64,000 nt of DNA from Prochlorococcus sp. AG-409-B05 (GCA_003216075.1 QCJK01000002.1:83512-147511), one strand, 5' to 3'. Shown: positions 35,138 through 45,785, counted from the first letter of the stretch. The notes: a model not told the origin generated them from the letters alone. A program made the numbers and translations.

Positions 35138-36682
35138 TCAAACCAACTCTGCACCTAGAAAAAGTCTATAGCCAGGATTCTTGGTTTCATCCCAGCTTTG
35201 ATAATTGATGTCTTTTAGGAAGTTTTTCCACTCAGCTAATTGATCTTTCTCTACTAATACTCCTACTACTATGCGACCAACATCCGCCCCGTGATTTCGA
35301 TAATGGAATATACTTATGCTCCACTCAGGCTTTAGAGCATTAACAAATTTCATAAGAGCACCTGGCCTTTCGGGAAACTCAAACCTATAAAGAAGTTCTT
35401 TGCAACCCACTTTGTTGATAGGGTCTGCTGTAGTTGGTAACCTTCCTCCAACCATGTGACGTAGATGAACTTTTGCTAACTCATCATGACTTAAATCTAA
35501 ACAGTTGATTCTTCTTTCTTTAAACCTCTCAATTAGTAATTGTCTATCTGAATGGTTCTCAACTTCTACACCCATAAATATCTGGGCTTTTGAATTATTC
35601 CCCATACGATAACTAAATTCAGTTAAATTTCTAGTTCCTAGTATTTTGCACAATTCTTTAAGACTTCCTGGTTTTTCTGGAATCTCAACAGCGAGCATTG
35701 CTTCTCTTTCTTCTCCTAATTCAGCTCTTTCAGCGACAAATCTCAGCCGATCGAAATTTATATTTGCTCCACAAGCAACTGCAACAATGTCTTTGCCTTG
35801 AAGTTGTTTTTTTGCTAGATCAGCTTTAAGTCCTGCTATGGCTAATGCCCCTGCTGGTTCAAGTATTGACCTTGTGTCTTCGAAAACATCTTTTATAGCT
35901 GCGCATATCTCATCTGTACTCACAGTAATCATCTGATCAACATACTTTTTTGCTAATTCGAAGGTGTGCTTACCAACTTCCTTTACAGCCACACCATCTG
36001 CGAATAAACCAATACTAGAAAGATTTATACGTTTCGAGGCTGCAAGTGATTGTGTCATTGCACAGGCATCCTCGGGCTCAACACCAATCACTTCAACTTG
36101 AGGCCATAAATTTTTTATAAATGCAGCAATTCCACTTATTAGACCACCTCCTCCAACTGCCACATATATTGAGTGAGGTGGTTTTTCACACTGTCTCAAT
36201 ATCTCTAAAGCAATTGTTCCTTGTCCTGCAATTACTTCAGGATCATCAAAGGGGTGTATGAATGTGAGACCTTCCTCCTCACTTATCCTTAAAGCCTTTT
36301 TATAGGACTCATCATAGGTCTCTCCATAAAGCACAACTTCAGCTTTTTGTGCTTTGACAGCGTTTACTTTTACTGCTGGGGTTGTGATTGGCATCACAAT
36401 TACCGCTCTGCATTTCAGATGAGATGCACTTAAGGCCACTCCTTGAGCATGATTCCCAGCACTCGAAGCGACTACGCCCCTTGTTAGTTCATCTTTGCTT
36501 AACTGGACCATACGGTTATAGGCTCCTCGAAGCTTGAAAGAAAAAACTGGTTGAAGGTCTTCTCTTTTTAACCAGATTTGGTTATGGAGACGAGTACTAA
36601 GGTTTGTTGCCAGTTCTAAAGGGGTTTCTATTGCTACGTCATAAACGCGAGCTTTTAGAATCCTTTGCAGGTAATCGTCCAT
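35138..36682 (-). CDS. ilvA: Threonine ammonia-lyase, biosynthetic
   Basis: 514 residues. PLP-lysine site FSFKLRGAYNRM (about 46-57), glycine-rich VAVGGGGLISG (about 173-183) and two C-terminal ACT-like regulatory domains (about 320-400 and 415-500), which give isoleucine feedback. Reaction: L-threonine to 2-oxobutanoate and ammonia, the first isoleucine step. ATG start. It diverges from dxs. Confidence 0.96.
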   Translation of the reverse strand: MDDYLQRILKARVYDVAIETPLELATNLSTRLHNQIWLKREDLQPVFSFKLRGAYNRMVQLSKDELTRGVVASSAGNHAQGVALSASHLKCRAVIVMPITTPAVKVNAVKAQKAEVVLYGETYDESYKKALRISEEEGLTFIHPFDDPEVIAGQGTIALEILRQCEKPPHSIYVAVGGGGLISGIAAFIKNLWPQVEVIGVEPEDACAMTQSLAASKRINLSSIGLFADGVAVKEVGKHTFELAKKYVDQMITVSTDEICAAIKDVFEDTRSILEPAGALAIAGLKADLAKKQLQGKDIVAVACGANINFDRLRFVAERAELGEEREAMLAVEIPEKPGSLKELCKILGTRNLTEFSYRMGNNSKAQIFMGVEVENHSDRQLLIERFKERRINCLDLSHDELAKVHLRHMVGGRLPTTADPINKVGCKELLYRFEFPERPGALMKFVNALKPEWSISIFHYRNHGADVGRIVVGVLVEKDQLAEWKNFLKDINYQSWDETKNPGYRLFLGAELV

Positions 36683-36799
36683 AATTTGTTTCGATGTCCT
36701 AGGACTCAGATGTTTAAGGTATCAATTGACTATTAATAAACATTTTTGTTGAGCTATGCGTAATAAACCGTAGATTGAATGTATTGGTTTGCGATGGGC

Positions 36800-38737
36800 A
36801 TGCAATTAAGCGAGTTAACTCACCCTAATCAGCTACATGGTCTATCCATTGAGGAGCTCGAGAATGTCGCTTGTCAGATTCGAGAGCGACATCTTCAAGT
36901 TGTTTCTACTAGTGGTGGACATCTTGGTCCTGGTTTAGGAGTTGTTGAATTAACACTTGCCTTGTATCAAACACTCGATCTTGATATTGACAGGGTTGTT
37001 TGGGATGTAGGGCACCAAGCCTATCCGCATAAGTTGATTACCGGGCGATATGAGAGGTTTGATAGCTTGAGGCAGAAAAGTGGAGTAGCAGGTTATCTCA
37101 AGCGAACTGAAAGTCCTTTTGATCATTTTGGGGCAGGACATGCCAGTACATCTATATCAGCAGCACTTGGGATGGCACTTGCACGAGACAGGAGAGGGGA
37201 AGATTTCAAATGTGTAGCAGTTATAGGGGATGGAGCATTGACTGGGGGAATGGCCCTCGAAGCAATTAATCACGCAGGACATCTACCTAATACACCTTTA
37301 GTAGTGGTTTTAAATGATAATGACATGTCTATTTCTCCTCCTGTTGGAGCATTATCCACTTATTTAAATCGAATGCGGCATAGTCCGCCCATTCAATTTA
37401 TTTCTGACAGTGTTCAAGAAAGTGTTAAAAATTTGCCATTTATGGGAGGCGAACTACCTCAGGAAATCCAATCATTAACAGGAAGCGTAAGAAGATTGTC
37501 AGTTCCAAAAGTGGGAGCCGTGTTTGAGGAGCTTGGATTTACATATATGGGACCAGTTGATGGTCATGACATAGAAGGAATGATAAAGACATTTAAAACT
37601 GCACATCGATTAGGTGGCCCAGTTTTAGTTCATGTTTTGACTACAAAAGGTAAAGGTTATCCATATGCCGAGGCCGACCAGGTTGGCTATCACGCTCAAT
37701 CAGCTTTTGATCTCACAACAGGTAAGTCGCGTCCTTCGAGCAAACCAAAGCCTCCAAGCTATAGCAAAGTCTTCGGACAGACGCTTGTGAAGCTTTGTGA
37801 GCAGGACAGCACAGTGATTGGTATTACTGCAGCAATGGCCACAGGAACAGGCCTTGACCTATTACAAAAGTCTGTTCCTGATCAATATGTTGATGTAGGT
37901 ATTGCAGAGCAGCATGCAGTAACCCTTTCTGCAGGAATGGCCTGTGAGGGATTAAAACCTGTCGTAGCTATATACAGTACTTTTTTACAACGTGCATATG
38001 ATCAACTAATACATGACGTAGGGATTCAGAATCTGCCAGTTACATTTGTATTAGATCGTGCTGGGATAGTTGGTGCAGATGGTCCAACCCACCAAGGTCA
38101 ATATGACATTAGTTATTTAAGGTCTGTTCCTAATTTCACAGTAATGGCTCCCAAGGATGAAGCTGAGCTTCAAAGAATGTTAGTTACATGTCTAGAACAT
38201 AATGGTCCAGCTGCTTTGAGAATTCCTAGAGGTTCAGGTGAAGGAGTTCCACTTATGGAGGAAGGCTGGGAAGCTTTAACGATTGGGAGAGGAGAAATAC
38301 TTGTTCAAGGTGATGATTTGTTAATTGTTGCCTATGGAGCAATGGTTTATCCAGCATTACGTACAGCAGAAATATTGAGTGAAAATGGTATTAGATCAAC
38401 TGTAGTAAATGCGCGTTTTCTGAGACCACTAGATCAGACTCTCATTCATCCATTGGCTCAAACAATTGGCAAGTTGGTTACTATGGAAGAGGGTACGATT
38501 GAAGGTGGATTTGGATCAGCAGTTGTTGAATCACTCGTTGATAATGATTTGCATGTCTCAACTTTAAGAATTGGAATTCCGGATAAATTAGTAGATCATG
38601 CAAGCCCTCAGCAAAGTAAGGAATCATTAGACCTTACTCCCGAACTTATGGCACAAAGAATTCTAAGAAAGTATTCATTTAAGTCTGAAGATGCTTTATC
38701 ATTAAGCAAACATTCAAAAGCAAAAGCAATAAATTGA
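36800..38737 (+). CDS. dxs: 1-deoxy-D-xylulose-5-phosphate synthase
   Basis: 645 residues from the ATG at 36800 ([16 protein letters not shown]), which matches the usual N-terminus; an ATG at 36779 is an alternative. It contains [15 protein letters not shown], the TPP motif [18 protein letters not shown] ... [14 protein letters not shown], and the C-terminal transketolase part [17 protein letters not shown] ... [15 protein letters not shown]. First enzyme of the MEP isoprenoid pathway: pyruvate plus glyceraldehyde 3-phosphate. Divergent from ilvA. Confidence 0.96.
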   Translation: MQLSELTHPNQLHGLSIEELENVACQIRERHLQVVSTSGGHLGPGLGVVELTLALYQTLDLDIDRVVWDVGHQAYPHKLITGRYERFDSLRQKSGVAGYLKRTESPFDHFGAGHASTSISAALGMALARDRRGEDFKCVAVIGDGALTGGMALEAINHAGHLPNTPLVVVLNDNDMSISPPVGALSTYLNRMRHSPPIQFISDSVQESVKNLPFMGGELPQEIQSLTGSVRRLSVPKVGAVFEELGFTYMGPVDGHDIEGMIKTFKTAHRLGGPVLVHVLTTKGKGYPYAEADQVGYHAQSAFDLTTGKSRPSSKPKPPSYSKVFGQTLVKLCEQDSTVIGITAAMATGTGLDLLQKSVPDQYVDVGIAEQHAVTLSAGMACEGLKPVVAIYSTFLQRAYDQLIHDVGIQNLPVTFVLDRAGIVGADGPTHQGQYDISYLRSVPNFTVMAPKDEAELQRMLVTCLEHNGPAALRIPRGSGEGVPLMEEGWEALTIGRGEILVQGDDLLIVAYGAMVYPALRTAEILSENGIRSTVVNARFLRPLDQTLIHPLAQTIGKLVTMEEGTIEGGFGSAVVESLVDNDLHVSTLRIGIPDKLVDHASPQQSKESLDLTPELMAQRILRKYSFKSEDALSLSKHSKAKAIN

Positions 38738-39265
38738 TATTTGTATTAACTCACTTTAATTATATTAATTTCATTTCTTAGATTCCTTCTAAGTATTAGT
38801 AAGTGCTTTCACCATTTTATTATTAGTCACTGATCTAGCTAATTTCTGATTTGATTGAATTAATATTCTTAAATTGTAAAACGTTACTTCCTTTTGCCTT
38901 TTGAACTAATATTACAATTAAACTAGGTATTATTTGTTATATATTCCTAGAGATAGTTATTTATTTGATGTGAACCCTTTTTGACGTTACTGTTTGGACT
39001 AATTTTTTGTTTATACTAGGTATTCATTGTTTTTACTAATGCACGATAGGAAAATTAGATATTAATACTTTATGGATAGCCTGAAATTATAATAGAAATA
39101 TAAAATCAATATCCTAGCTTAATTGGAATATTACAATAAAAAGAGAGTGTTCTGAGTAGGAACACCCTCTTTTTATTTATTAAAGATTTTAGAGCCACCT
39201 TGGTATAGCCTGAGTATTGGCTATAAATGGGATGGTTTTAGTTCTTCTTGTTAATCCTTGGAAGT
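38738..39265. other. Convergent intergenic region, dxs/psaK 3' ends
   Basis: No ORF supported. It contains the terminator at 39137-39175 and a second small hairpin tatagcc/ggctata (39204-39225). The rest is AT-rich. Confidence 0.6.
39137..39175. terminator. Bidirectional terminator
   Basis: Stem with arms aaaaagaga-gtgttc and gaacac-cctcttttt around loop tgagtag, with A and T runs on the two flanks. It can end both dxs (+) and psaK (-) transcripts. Confidence 0.85.
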
Positions 39266-39526
39266 TTAGAGGACACCTTGAGATGCAAGCCCAAGAATAG
39301 TTCCTATTCCAAGTACATGTCCTAGTGCGTTTGCCGCAACTACAGATGCGTGGCTCATACCTCCATAAAAGTGAGAATTGGGAAGTTGGAATCCTTCGTT
39401 TGGTTTTGCGATGTTAGCTCTTGCAATTGCGTAGGCGAGTACATTGCACGCGATCATCACCACAGCAACCTTTGGTGTCCAATGAAAGGTCGCTGGATCT
39501 GCAGCAGCCAATAGGGTTGTGATCAT
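39266..39526 (-). CDS. psaK: Photosystem I reaction centre subunit PsaK
   Basis: 86 residues from the ATG at 39526 (MITTLLAAADPATFHWTPKV), the standard PsaK N-terminus. Two membrane helices separated by a loop rich in Pro/Asn, and the end GHVLGIGTILGLASQGVL. PsaK is a peripheral chlorophyll-binding subunit of PSI at the thylakoid edge. A TTG 15 codons upstream is not used. Close behind two DUF genes on the same strand. Confidence 0.93.
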   Translation of the reverse strand: MITTLLAAADPATFHWTPKVAVVMIACNVLAYAIARANIAKPNEGFQLPNSHFYGGMSHASVVAANALGHVLGIGTILGLASQGVL

Positions 39527-39594
39527 GAATAGGTTGTAAGCGACAACATATTCTGCTTTATAACAGGACAATAAACACTTACTTTTCTTTCCTC

Positions 39595-39933
39595 TTAAGA
39601 GTTATTCACTACTTTTTTGGGGCCAATTCTTAGAAAACCCAGTACTACCAAGGCATCACTGATGGTGAGGAAAGCTTCCGCTGCTCCGTGCAGTGGATCT
39701 ACATCAGTGAGTTCGCGCCCATAAATTTGACTAGCCAGAATGGCAAAGACAATGGTCATGAGAACAAAAAGAAGTGTGAGTCTGAAGCCCCATAAAGATA
39801 TTTTTGGTATTGAAGAGGACTTTTGTGCCCAAAAAAGAAAGATAAGGTATGGCGCTAGGGATAGGATGAAAAAGGCCCCAGGATTGATAGTCCCTAACCA
39901 TAGAAAAATTTGTTCCAGATTTAATGGACTCAT
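39595..39933 (-). CDS. DUF3593 family membrane protein
   Basis: 112 residues with three hydrophobic stretches (about 18-36, 44-68 and 88-103) and the segment DPLHGAAEAFLTISDALVVLGF, a DUF3593 hallmark. This family lies beside DUF2499 genes in cyanobacteria. Function unknown, thylakoid or plasma membrane. Overlaps the DUF2499 gene by 4 bases. Confidence 0.85.
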   Translation of the reverse strand: MSPLNLEQIFLWLGTINPGAFFILSLAPYLIFLFWAQKSSSIPKISLWGFRLTLLFVLMTIVFAILASQIYGRELTDVDPLHGAAEAFLTISDALVVLGFLRIGPKKVVNNS

Positions 39934-40235
39934 ATTCTTTGTTCTCTCTCAACCTTGACTAAATTCCAAGCTGCTATTGCTAAACATGTATTGCCCAGCA
40001 TCGTGAGGGCAGCTTGAAGCACTACTAGTCCTTTTAGTGCCTCAGAGTTGTCAAAGATGTGCCAAGTTATCGCAGCCATAGCACTCGCAAGGTTTGGAAG
40101 CATTGCTAGGGCGAACCAGGATAAAGCAGAGTTTTTCCCCCATTCCCCCCAGCGAACAACAAGAACTATTGCCAACATCCACTCAAATAGAGTAGTGATG
40201 TGGATAAACCATGTACCTAGAGATAGAGCGTGCAC
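39930..40235 (-). CDS. DUF2499 (Ycf49-like) membrane protein
   Basis: 101 residues: MHALSLGTWFIHITTLFEWM, then WGEWGKNSALSWFALAMLPN (about 30-49) and a final helix with TCLAIAAWNL, typical of DUF2499/Ycf49. Function unknown. ATG start. It heads the run DUF2499-DUF3593-psaK, joined by an ATGA overlap. Confidence 0.87.
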   Translation of the reverse strand: MHALSLGTWFIHITTLFEWMLAIVLVVRWGEWGKNSALSWFALAMLPNLASAMAAITWHIFDNSEALKGLVVLQAALTMLGNTCLAIAAWNLVKVEREQRI

Positions 40236-40361
40236 AATTTAAATTCAACACTCAAATACTAGACAAAAATCCTTTACTTCGTAAGAAATAATTTAAAATA
40301 TTAACTTGGCCATGACTATGTATAAACTAATTATTAGTTATAGGTAGATTCTAAGTTGGAT

Positions 40362-41339
40362 TTATTGCGGATTTATTCTGCAACCAGTATTTTTATCAAA
40401 GTGATGTTCTTTACCTTTAGACCAGCTTAAATGACAGCTGTCTGGAACATTAATATCACCATTACATAACATTCTAAGTTTACCTCTTGCTGTATCAAAT
40501 ATAAGTAGCTGCTTGTCTCCTTGCCATTCTGTATAAATAAGTTTGCCACTAATTCCGGTTTCACTAAAATAAATATCTTCGGGCCTTATTCCCAAATAGG
40601 CACCATCTCTTGGGGAAAGTATATTTATTTGTGGGCGTCCTATGAAATTTGCTACAAATAAGGAATTTGGAGTTTTATAAAGCTCTTTAGATGTACCTAT
40701 TTGTTCAAGCTTACCATTATTTAAAACAGCTATTTTGGTAGCCATAGCCATTGCTTCTTGTTGGTCATGAGTGACATAAACAATGGGTTGCTCACCATGA
40801 AAAATTAAACGACGAAGCTCTGGACGGAGTTCTTCTCTTAGTTGAGCGTCAAGATTACTCATTGGTTCATCTAGAAGATATACCAGAGGATCTCTTAGTA
40901 AAGCTCTTGCCAGTGCAACTCTTTGTCTTTGACCTCCTGATAGTTCTGATGGTTTTCTGTGTGCTAGATCTTGTATTTGCATTAAAGCAAGTGTAGATGT
41001 AACTCTACGAGTTATCTCTGAATCAGAAGCCCCTCGTATTTTTAAACCTATAGATAGGTTTCCTGCAACTGAAAGGTGGGGGAAAAGAGCATAACTTTGG
41101 AAGACCATTGATATTCTTCGTTCAACTGGAGAAACATCTGTAATGTTCTTTTTATTTATGAAAATTGACCCTTTAGTAGGTTTGTCTAATCCAGCTATAA
41201 GACGAAGAGTACTGCTTTTACCACATCCACTTGGGCCAAGAAGTGCTAAGCATTCCCCTTTTTTAACTTCAAAACTTAGATCATTTATTATCCATGAGTT
41301 GCCTATATAGCGGCCTAATTTTGTTAAAACTAATGTCAT
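40362..41339 (-). CDS. ggtA: ABC transporter ATP-binding protein, glucosylglycerol-type
   Basis: 325 residues: Walker [10 protein letters not shown] (about 34-42), signature LSGGQRQRVALARALL (about 133-148), Walker B VYLLDEPMSNLD and switch His in YVTHDQQEA, followed by a C-terminal OB-like regulatory domain (about 235-325) as in MalK-type ATPases. It energises the GgtCD permease. It overlaps the preceding permease by 4 bases and closes a five-gene operon starting with ggpS. Confidence 0.87.
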   Translation of the reverse strand: MTLVLTKLGRYIGNSWIINDLSFEVKKGECLALLGPSGCGKSSTLRLIAGLDKPTKGSIFINKKNITDVSPVERRISMVFQSYALFPHLSVAGNLSIGLKIRGASDSEITRRVTSTLALMQIQDLAHRKPSELSGGQRQRVALARALLRDPLVYLLDEPMSNLDAQLREELRPELRRLIFHGEQPIVYVTHDQQEAMAMATKIAVLNNGKLEQIGTSKELYKTPNSLFVANFIGRPQINILSPRDGAYLGIRPEDIYFSETGISGKLIYTEWQGDKQLLIFDTARGKLRMLCNGDINVPDSCHLSWSKGKEHHFDKNTGCRINPQ

Positions 41340-42151
41340 CCTTTTACTGCTCCTTTGGTTAAACCAGATACAATTTGCTTTTGAAAAATTATGACAATTA
41401 ATAATAGGGGAATTGACCCTAGGACTGTAGCAGCTGCATATGCACCATACGGCACAGAGTAGACGGATGAACCAGCGATACGAGAAATTGCTACAGGTAA
41501 TGTTAAAAGCTCAGTTTTGCTAATCCAAGTAAGAGCTATTGGGTATTCATTCCATGAGAATATAAATATAAGTATAGAAGTACTGGCTGTGGCAGGTGCA
41601 ATTAATGGGATTAGTATCCAACGTAGTCTTTGCCATAAATTTAATCCCTCTAACCTAGCTGCTTCCTCAAGATCAATAGGTAAATCCTTAAAAGAAGAAG
41701 ATAATAGGAGTAATGCAAGTGGCATATTAAGTGCGCTATAAGGGATACTTAAAGCGAAGAGATTATTTCCTATATTTAGTGCTCTAGCTATTTCGAGTAA
41801 TGAAAGAAATAGTAGTACATAAGGAAATAGAGCTGCAGATAGGAGAAATAATCTTACCCAACCTGCAATAATAGGTTTTATTTTAGATATTGAATACGCA
41901 GCTGGAATAGCTAATAATAGAGTTAAGAATGTTGTACTTATTCCTACTATTGTACTATTCAGTAAGTACCTTAAAAATGAAGGGTTTGAACTTAATAAAA
42001 GAGTATAATTCTCTAATGTCCATCTATTTGAAATATTCTTAAGTGGATAAATAAGAGCTTCTGGCGTGCAAAATGAAGTGTATGCCTGCCAAAAAATAGG
42101 TGCCAATGACCATATTAAGATTAAACATAAGTAATTTCTTGTATTATTCAC
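41336..42151 (-). CDS. ggtD: ABC sugar permease, glucosylglycerol-type (ggtD)
   Basis: 271 residues, six membrane helices of the MalG type. The EAA loop is LEEAARLEGLNLWQRLRWIL (about 166-185), followed by PLIAPATAS. It contacts the ATPase. Overlaps the partner permease and ATPase genes by 4 bases each. ATG start. Confidence 0.87.
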   Translation of the reverse strand: MNNTRNYLCLILIWSLAPIFWQAYTSFCTPEALIYPLKNISNRWTLENYTLLLSSNPSFLRYLLNSTIVGISTTFLTLLLAIPAAYSISKIKPIIAGWVRLFLLSAALFPYVLLFLSLLEIARALNIGNNLFALSIPYSALNMPLALLLLSSSFKDLPIDLEEAARLEGLNLWQRLRWILIPLIAPATASTSILIFIFSWNEYPIALTWISKTELLTLPVAISRIAGSSVYSVPYGAYAAATVLGSIPLLLIVIIFQKQIVSGLTKGAVKG

Positions 42152-43017
42152 AGTTTAGATTTTTGAAATAATCTTTTTGAATTATATATTATAAACCAAC
42201 AGACAACGCAGGCAAACATCAATAATATAAAGCTGGCAATCATAATAGTTGAACTATAGCCAAAATCCAGATATCTCATTGCATTTAAATATGAATACAG
42301 GGCAACACTTTCTGTGCTCCCTGCTGGCCCTCCACCTGTCATAACTTGAATAAGATCAAATACTCCGAAGGCTTGGGCCAAACGAAATAAAACTGCAATA
42401 GTGATATATGGTTTTAATAGTGGAAGTGTAATTCTAAAAAATGCTTGTTTAGGCTTTCCACCTTCAAGTCTGAATGCTTCATAGAGATCATCTGGAATTG
42501 TTTGTAAACCTGCAAGAATAATTAAAGCTATAAAAGGAGTAGTTTTCCATACGTCTCCAATAACAGTTGAAATCCATGCCAAATTTGGATCTGATAAAAT
42601 ATTTATAGGCTCTAGTTTTAAGAATTTAAATATTTGTTCTATAGGACCATAAGGTGTATTAAATATCCATCTCCAACCTAAGGCCATTACTGTTGTTGGC
42701 AATGCCCATGGAAGAAGAGTTAAGGCTCTAACTAGGTCTTTAGATCTAACTCTATGATTTAGTAATAAGGCTATTAGTATTGCGAGTATTAATTCAACAC
42801 TTACTGAAGACACAGCAAATCTTAAGGTTTGCATGTAATCTGTCCAGAATCTTTCATCGTTAAATAATCTGAACCAATTCGCTCCATTGTTTGGTATTAC
42901 TTCTAGTCCAGTTATTACAGAAGATGCGTGTATGCTTAACCATGAATATCTAAACAGTGGTAATAAAAATACTATAACTAGTAAGAAAGCTGCAGGAAAA
43001 GAAAGAATATAGATCAC
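42148..43017 (-). CDS. ggtC: ABC sugar permease, glucosylglycerol-type (ggtC)
   Basis: 289 residues, MalF-type without the large periplasmic loop. The EAA motif is LYEAFRLEGGKPKQAFFRIT (about 182-201), then LPLLKPYI. The gene overlaps the SBP gene and the other permease by 4 bases each, so translation is probably coupled. ATG start. Confidence 0.87.
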   Translation of the reverse strand: MIYILSFPAAFLLVIVFLLPLFRYSWLSIHASSVITGLEVIPNNGANWFRLFNDERFWTDYMQTLRFAVSSVSVELILAILIALLLNHRVRSKDLVRALTLLPWALPTTVMALGWRWIFNTPYGPIEQIFKFLKLEPINILSDPNLAWISTVIGDVWKTTPFIALIILAGLQTIPDDLYEAFRLEGGKPKQAFFRITLPLLKPYITIAVLFRLAQAFGVFDLIQVMTGGGPAGSTESVALYSYLNAMRYLDFGYSSTIMIASFILLMFACVVCWFIIYNSKRLFQKSKL

Positions 43018-44285
43018 CTTTTTTCTCCTGCAGATGAAAGAATCCTTTCTGTACTTACCTGAGCTGCTTCCATTGTTTCCTTTACATTCTCTTTATTCGT
43101 TATAATTTTACTTATATGTTTCTGAAGAACACCGCTAATTTGAGCATATAGTGGTGTCTGTGGTCTTGGTTTTGCATTTTTTAATGCAATTTCAAGTATG
43201 GGTAATATTGGTGATACTTTCAAAAGATTCTTGCTTTTATAAAGGTTTGAAATAGTTGGAGTGTAACCATATTTAGTAAATAGATATTTTTGAGAATCCT
43301 CATTTGTTAGATATGATATTACTTTGTATGCTTGATCTTTCTTACTACTTCCTTTGGTGATTGAAAAGCCCCAGCTTCCAAGTGTTGAGGTTGAATATTT
43401 GCTTTCTTTTGCAATCATTGTTGTTACACCTACTTTTCCTTTAACTGCACTTTTGTTCTTGTTTAATTCCGCCCAGGCATAGGGCCAGTTTCTCATGAAA
43501 GCAGCATCTCCTATTTCAAATGCTTGAAGGGCTTCAGTTTCAGTGAAATTTGTAACTGCTTTAGGACTTACACCGCTGGTAATTAATTTTTTGAGCCAGG
43601 ATACGGCCTGCTGGCTTGATTTACTGTTGAGCTTTACTTCTCCTTGATTATTCATCCAATCCCCTCCAAAACCATTAATTAATTCAAGGAAAACACAACT
43701 TAATCCTTCGTATTGACGACCTTGCCAGACATAACCATATTTTACAATGCCTTTATTTTGCAATTCTTTGCTTATCTTTATCAATTCAGCAGGTGTAGTG
43801 GGAGGTTGTTTCATTAAGTCTTTTCTCCAATATAAAAGTCCCATATCTGCAACAAAAGGCCAGCGATATATTTTTCCCTGATATGAATTTCCTAGACGTG
43901 CGCCTTTAGCTAGAGCTTTCCATTGAGAGCTCTCAACACGGTTATTTAGTGGTTCCAGCCATCCTGCAGCAGCGAATTTTGGTAACCAAGTTACATCTAT
44001 TAGAATAATATCAAAGGGACTATCACCTAAAAGTAGGCTTGAAATAGCCAGGTCTGAAACTGATTCAGTTTCTAAAGGACCCCGAGTTACCTTAATTGTA
44101 ATTTTACTTTCGTGATCTTTATTGAATTTATTTACTAAAACTTCCGTAGAATCAGCAAATGGTGCTGGCATTAATATAGTTACTTCGTCAGAATTATTAT
44201 TGCTTGTACTAGCGTGAATACGATATGAAAAGATATTAGTGACACCTAGTACTGTTAATATTAGTGGTAAAAATCTTCGTTTCAT
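43014..44285 (-). CDS. ggtB: ABC sugar-binding protein, glucosylglycerol-type
   Basis: 423 residues, periplasmic, with a signal peptide (about 1-25, cleavage after HAS) and no lipobox Cys. It belongs to the extracellular solute-binding family 1: ILIDVTWLPKFAAAGWLEPL (about 95-114), then ALQAFEIGDAAFMRNWPYAW (about 250-269). Most probably binds glucosylglycerol, possibly also sucrose or trehalose. ATG start, 3 bases after ggpS. Confidence 0.87.
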   Translation of the reverse strand: MKRRFLPLILTVLGVTNIFSYRIHASTSNNNSDEVTILMPAPFADSTEVLVNKFNKDHESKITIKVTRGPLETESVSDLAISSLLLGDSPFDIILIDVTWLPKFAAAGWLEPLNNRVESSQWKALAKGARLGNSYQGKIYRWPFVADMGLLYWRKDLMKQPPTTPAELIKISKELQNKGIVKYGYVWQGRQYEGLSCVFLELINGFGGDWMNNQGEVKLNSKSSQQAVSWLKKLITSGVSPKAVTNFTETEALQAFEIGDAAFMRNWPYAWAELNKNKSAVKGKVGVTTMIAKESKYSTSTLGSWGFSITKGSSKKDQAYKVISYLTNEDSQKYLFTKYGYTPTISNLYKSKNLLKVSPILPILEIALKNAKPRPQTPLYAQISGVLQKHISKIITNKENVKETMEAAQVSTERILSSAGEKR

Positions 44286-44288
44286 TTC

Positions 44289-45785
44289 TTAGTTATTAGG
44301 GTTATTCTCTAATTGATACATTTGCTCTTCCGCCCAATCCTTCACTGTATAGGCCTCGACAGCAGATGTCATATTATCCATCCTTTGTTTTTGTTCTACC
44401 TCTGTCATATTGATCGCTTCTTCAATTGTCTGATCCATACGCTTGTGTGAATATGGATTAGTAAGAATTGCTCCATTTAGCAAAACAGATGCACCTGTAA
44501 ACTCGGATAGAACTAAAGTACCTCCTCTATTCTTACGCGCTGCAGCATATTCTTTCGCAACTAAATTAAGACCATCACGTAATGGTGTTATCCAACATAT
44601 ATCTGCCTGCGAGAACCATGCGATCATTTCTTCATAAGGAATTCTCCTGGTAGATAATCTTATTGGAACCCAGTCGATCAAACTAAATTTGCCATTAATT
44701 CTTCCAGCTGTTTCTTCTATATTTCTTTGAGTATCCTCGTATATTTTCATTCCACTTGCTGCTGATACACAGGCGAGCATCAATACTATTTTTCCATGTA
44801 ATTCTTTTTTTCTCTCTAAAAGTCTCTCAAAACATAGTAGAAGTTCTTCATTACCTTTTGTATAATCAACTCTACTAGCTGATAGTATTAGTTTCCTACC
44901 TTTTTTCGTACCTCTTTCGATCTCCAAGGAGTGTTTTTGTACATCTTGGTCATTAATTAACTTTTGGATTACATCAGGTGATGTACCTACTGGAGATGAA
45001 ATTAGTTTGATAGTTCTTCCAGCATGATAAAGAGAAGGTGTTTCTGTTGGCTCTGTCAATGCACTTCCAACAGCAATGAATCTTTGATTTACTGGTACTT
45101 TATTTCCTCTTTTTGCTCCTACTAAGCAGTTAGCCGCTCTAGCAAAGTTCTCGGTATACCTAGGAATATGGAATCCAACTAAATCGCAACAAAGTAGGCT
45201 TTCTATAATTTGCCTTCTCCAAGGCAATATAGCAAAAACATCATTACCAGGAAATGGTGTATGGTGAAAAAATGCTATCTTTAAGTCAGGTCTTGATGCT
45301 CTGATAAAAGAAGGAGAAAGCCATAAGTTGTAGTCATGAATCCAAACAGTAGCTCCCTTTGCAGCCTCATTACATGCAGCATCAGCAAATCTCTTATTGA
45401 CTTCCTGAAATATTCCCCAGTCTGCATTATTTACGTCGAAATAAGTAGGAAAAGTGTGAAGAATAGGCCAGAAACACTCCTTTGAGGTTACGTGATAGAA
45501 ACTGTTAACTTCTTGTTTTGATAAGGGTATACGTCTCAATGTAAATGATGCTGGGTTGTCCATTGATATTCGTTCATCGACTTCATCCTTTAGTTGTTCT
45601 ACTTGCCTCCAAGCAACCCAGGTTCCTTCGTCCCTGCTTCTAAATAAATTTCTCAGTGTTGGGATTATTCCATTTGGACTTTTTTGGTCTATCCATATTC
45701 GTTCTCCTGAATCGTCTTTAGACTCCTCAAATGGTGTTCGGTGGTATAAGAGAATAAATTTGCTGCGGCCTTGTTGTTTTTCCAT
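44289..45785 (-). CDS. ggpS: Glucosylglycerol-phosphate synthase
   Basis: 498 residues, GT20 family (trehalose-6-phosphate synthase relative). The N-terminal LLYHRTPFEE and KSPNGIIPTLRNLF match GgpS rather than OtsA, with HDYNLWLSPSFIR (about 149-161) and the donor motifs FHHTPFPGNDVFAILPWR and LVAKEYAAARKN. Reaction: ADP-glucose plus glycerol 3-phosphate to glucosylglycerol phosphate, an osmoprotectant precursor. The dedicated phosphatase (StpA) is not next to it here. ATG start; first gene of the ggt operon. Confidence 0.88.
   Translation of the reverse strand: MEKQQGRSKFILLYHRTPFEESKDDSGERIWIDQKSPNGIIPTLRNLFRSRDEGTWVAWRQVEQLKDEVDERISMDNPASFTLRRIPLSKQEVNSFYHVTSKECFWPILHTFPTYFDVNNADWGIFQEVNKRFADAACNEAAKGATVWIHDYNLWLSPSFIRASRPDLKIAFFHHTPFPGNDVFAILPWRRQIIESLLCCDLVGFHIPRYTENFARAANCLVGAKRGNKVPVNQRFIAVGSALTEPTETPSLYHAGRTIKLISSPVGTSPDVIQKLINDQDVQKHSLEIERGTKKGRKLILSASRVDYTKGNEELLLCFERLLERKKELHGKIVLMLACVSAASGMKIYEDTQRNIEETAGRINGKFSLIDWVPIRLSTRRIPYEEMIAWFSQADICWITPLRDGLNLVAKEYAAARKNRGGTLVLSEFTGASVLLNGAILTNPYSHKRMDQTIEEAINMTEVEQKQRMDNMTSAVEAYTVKDWAEEQMYQLENNPNN

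Noticed and set aside
39731..39958. Open frames opposite or alongside the DUF3593 gene
   Set aside because: Shadows of the real DUF3593/DUF2499 genes, which have recognised families and overlapping starts.
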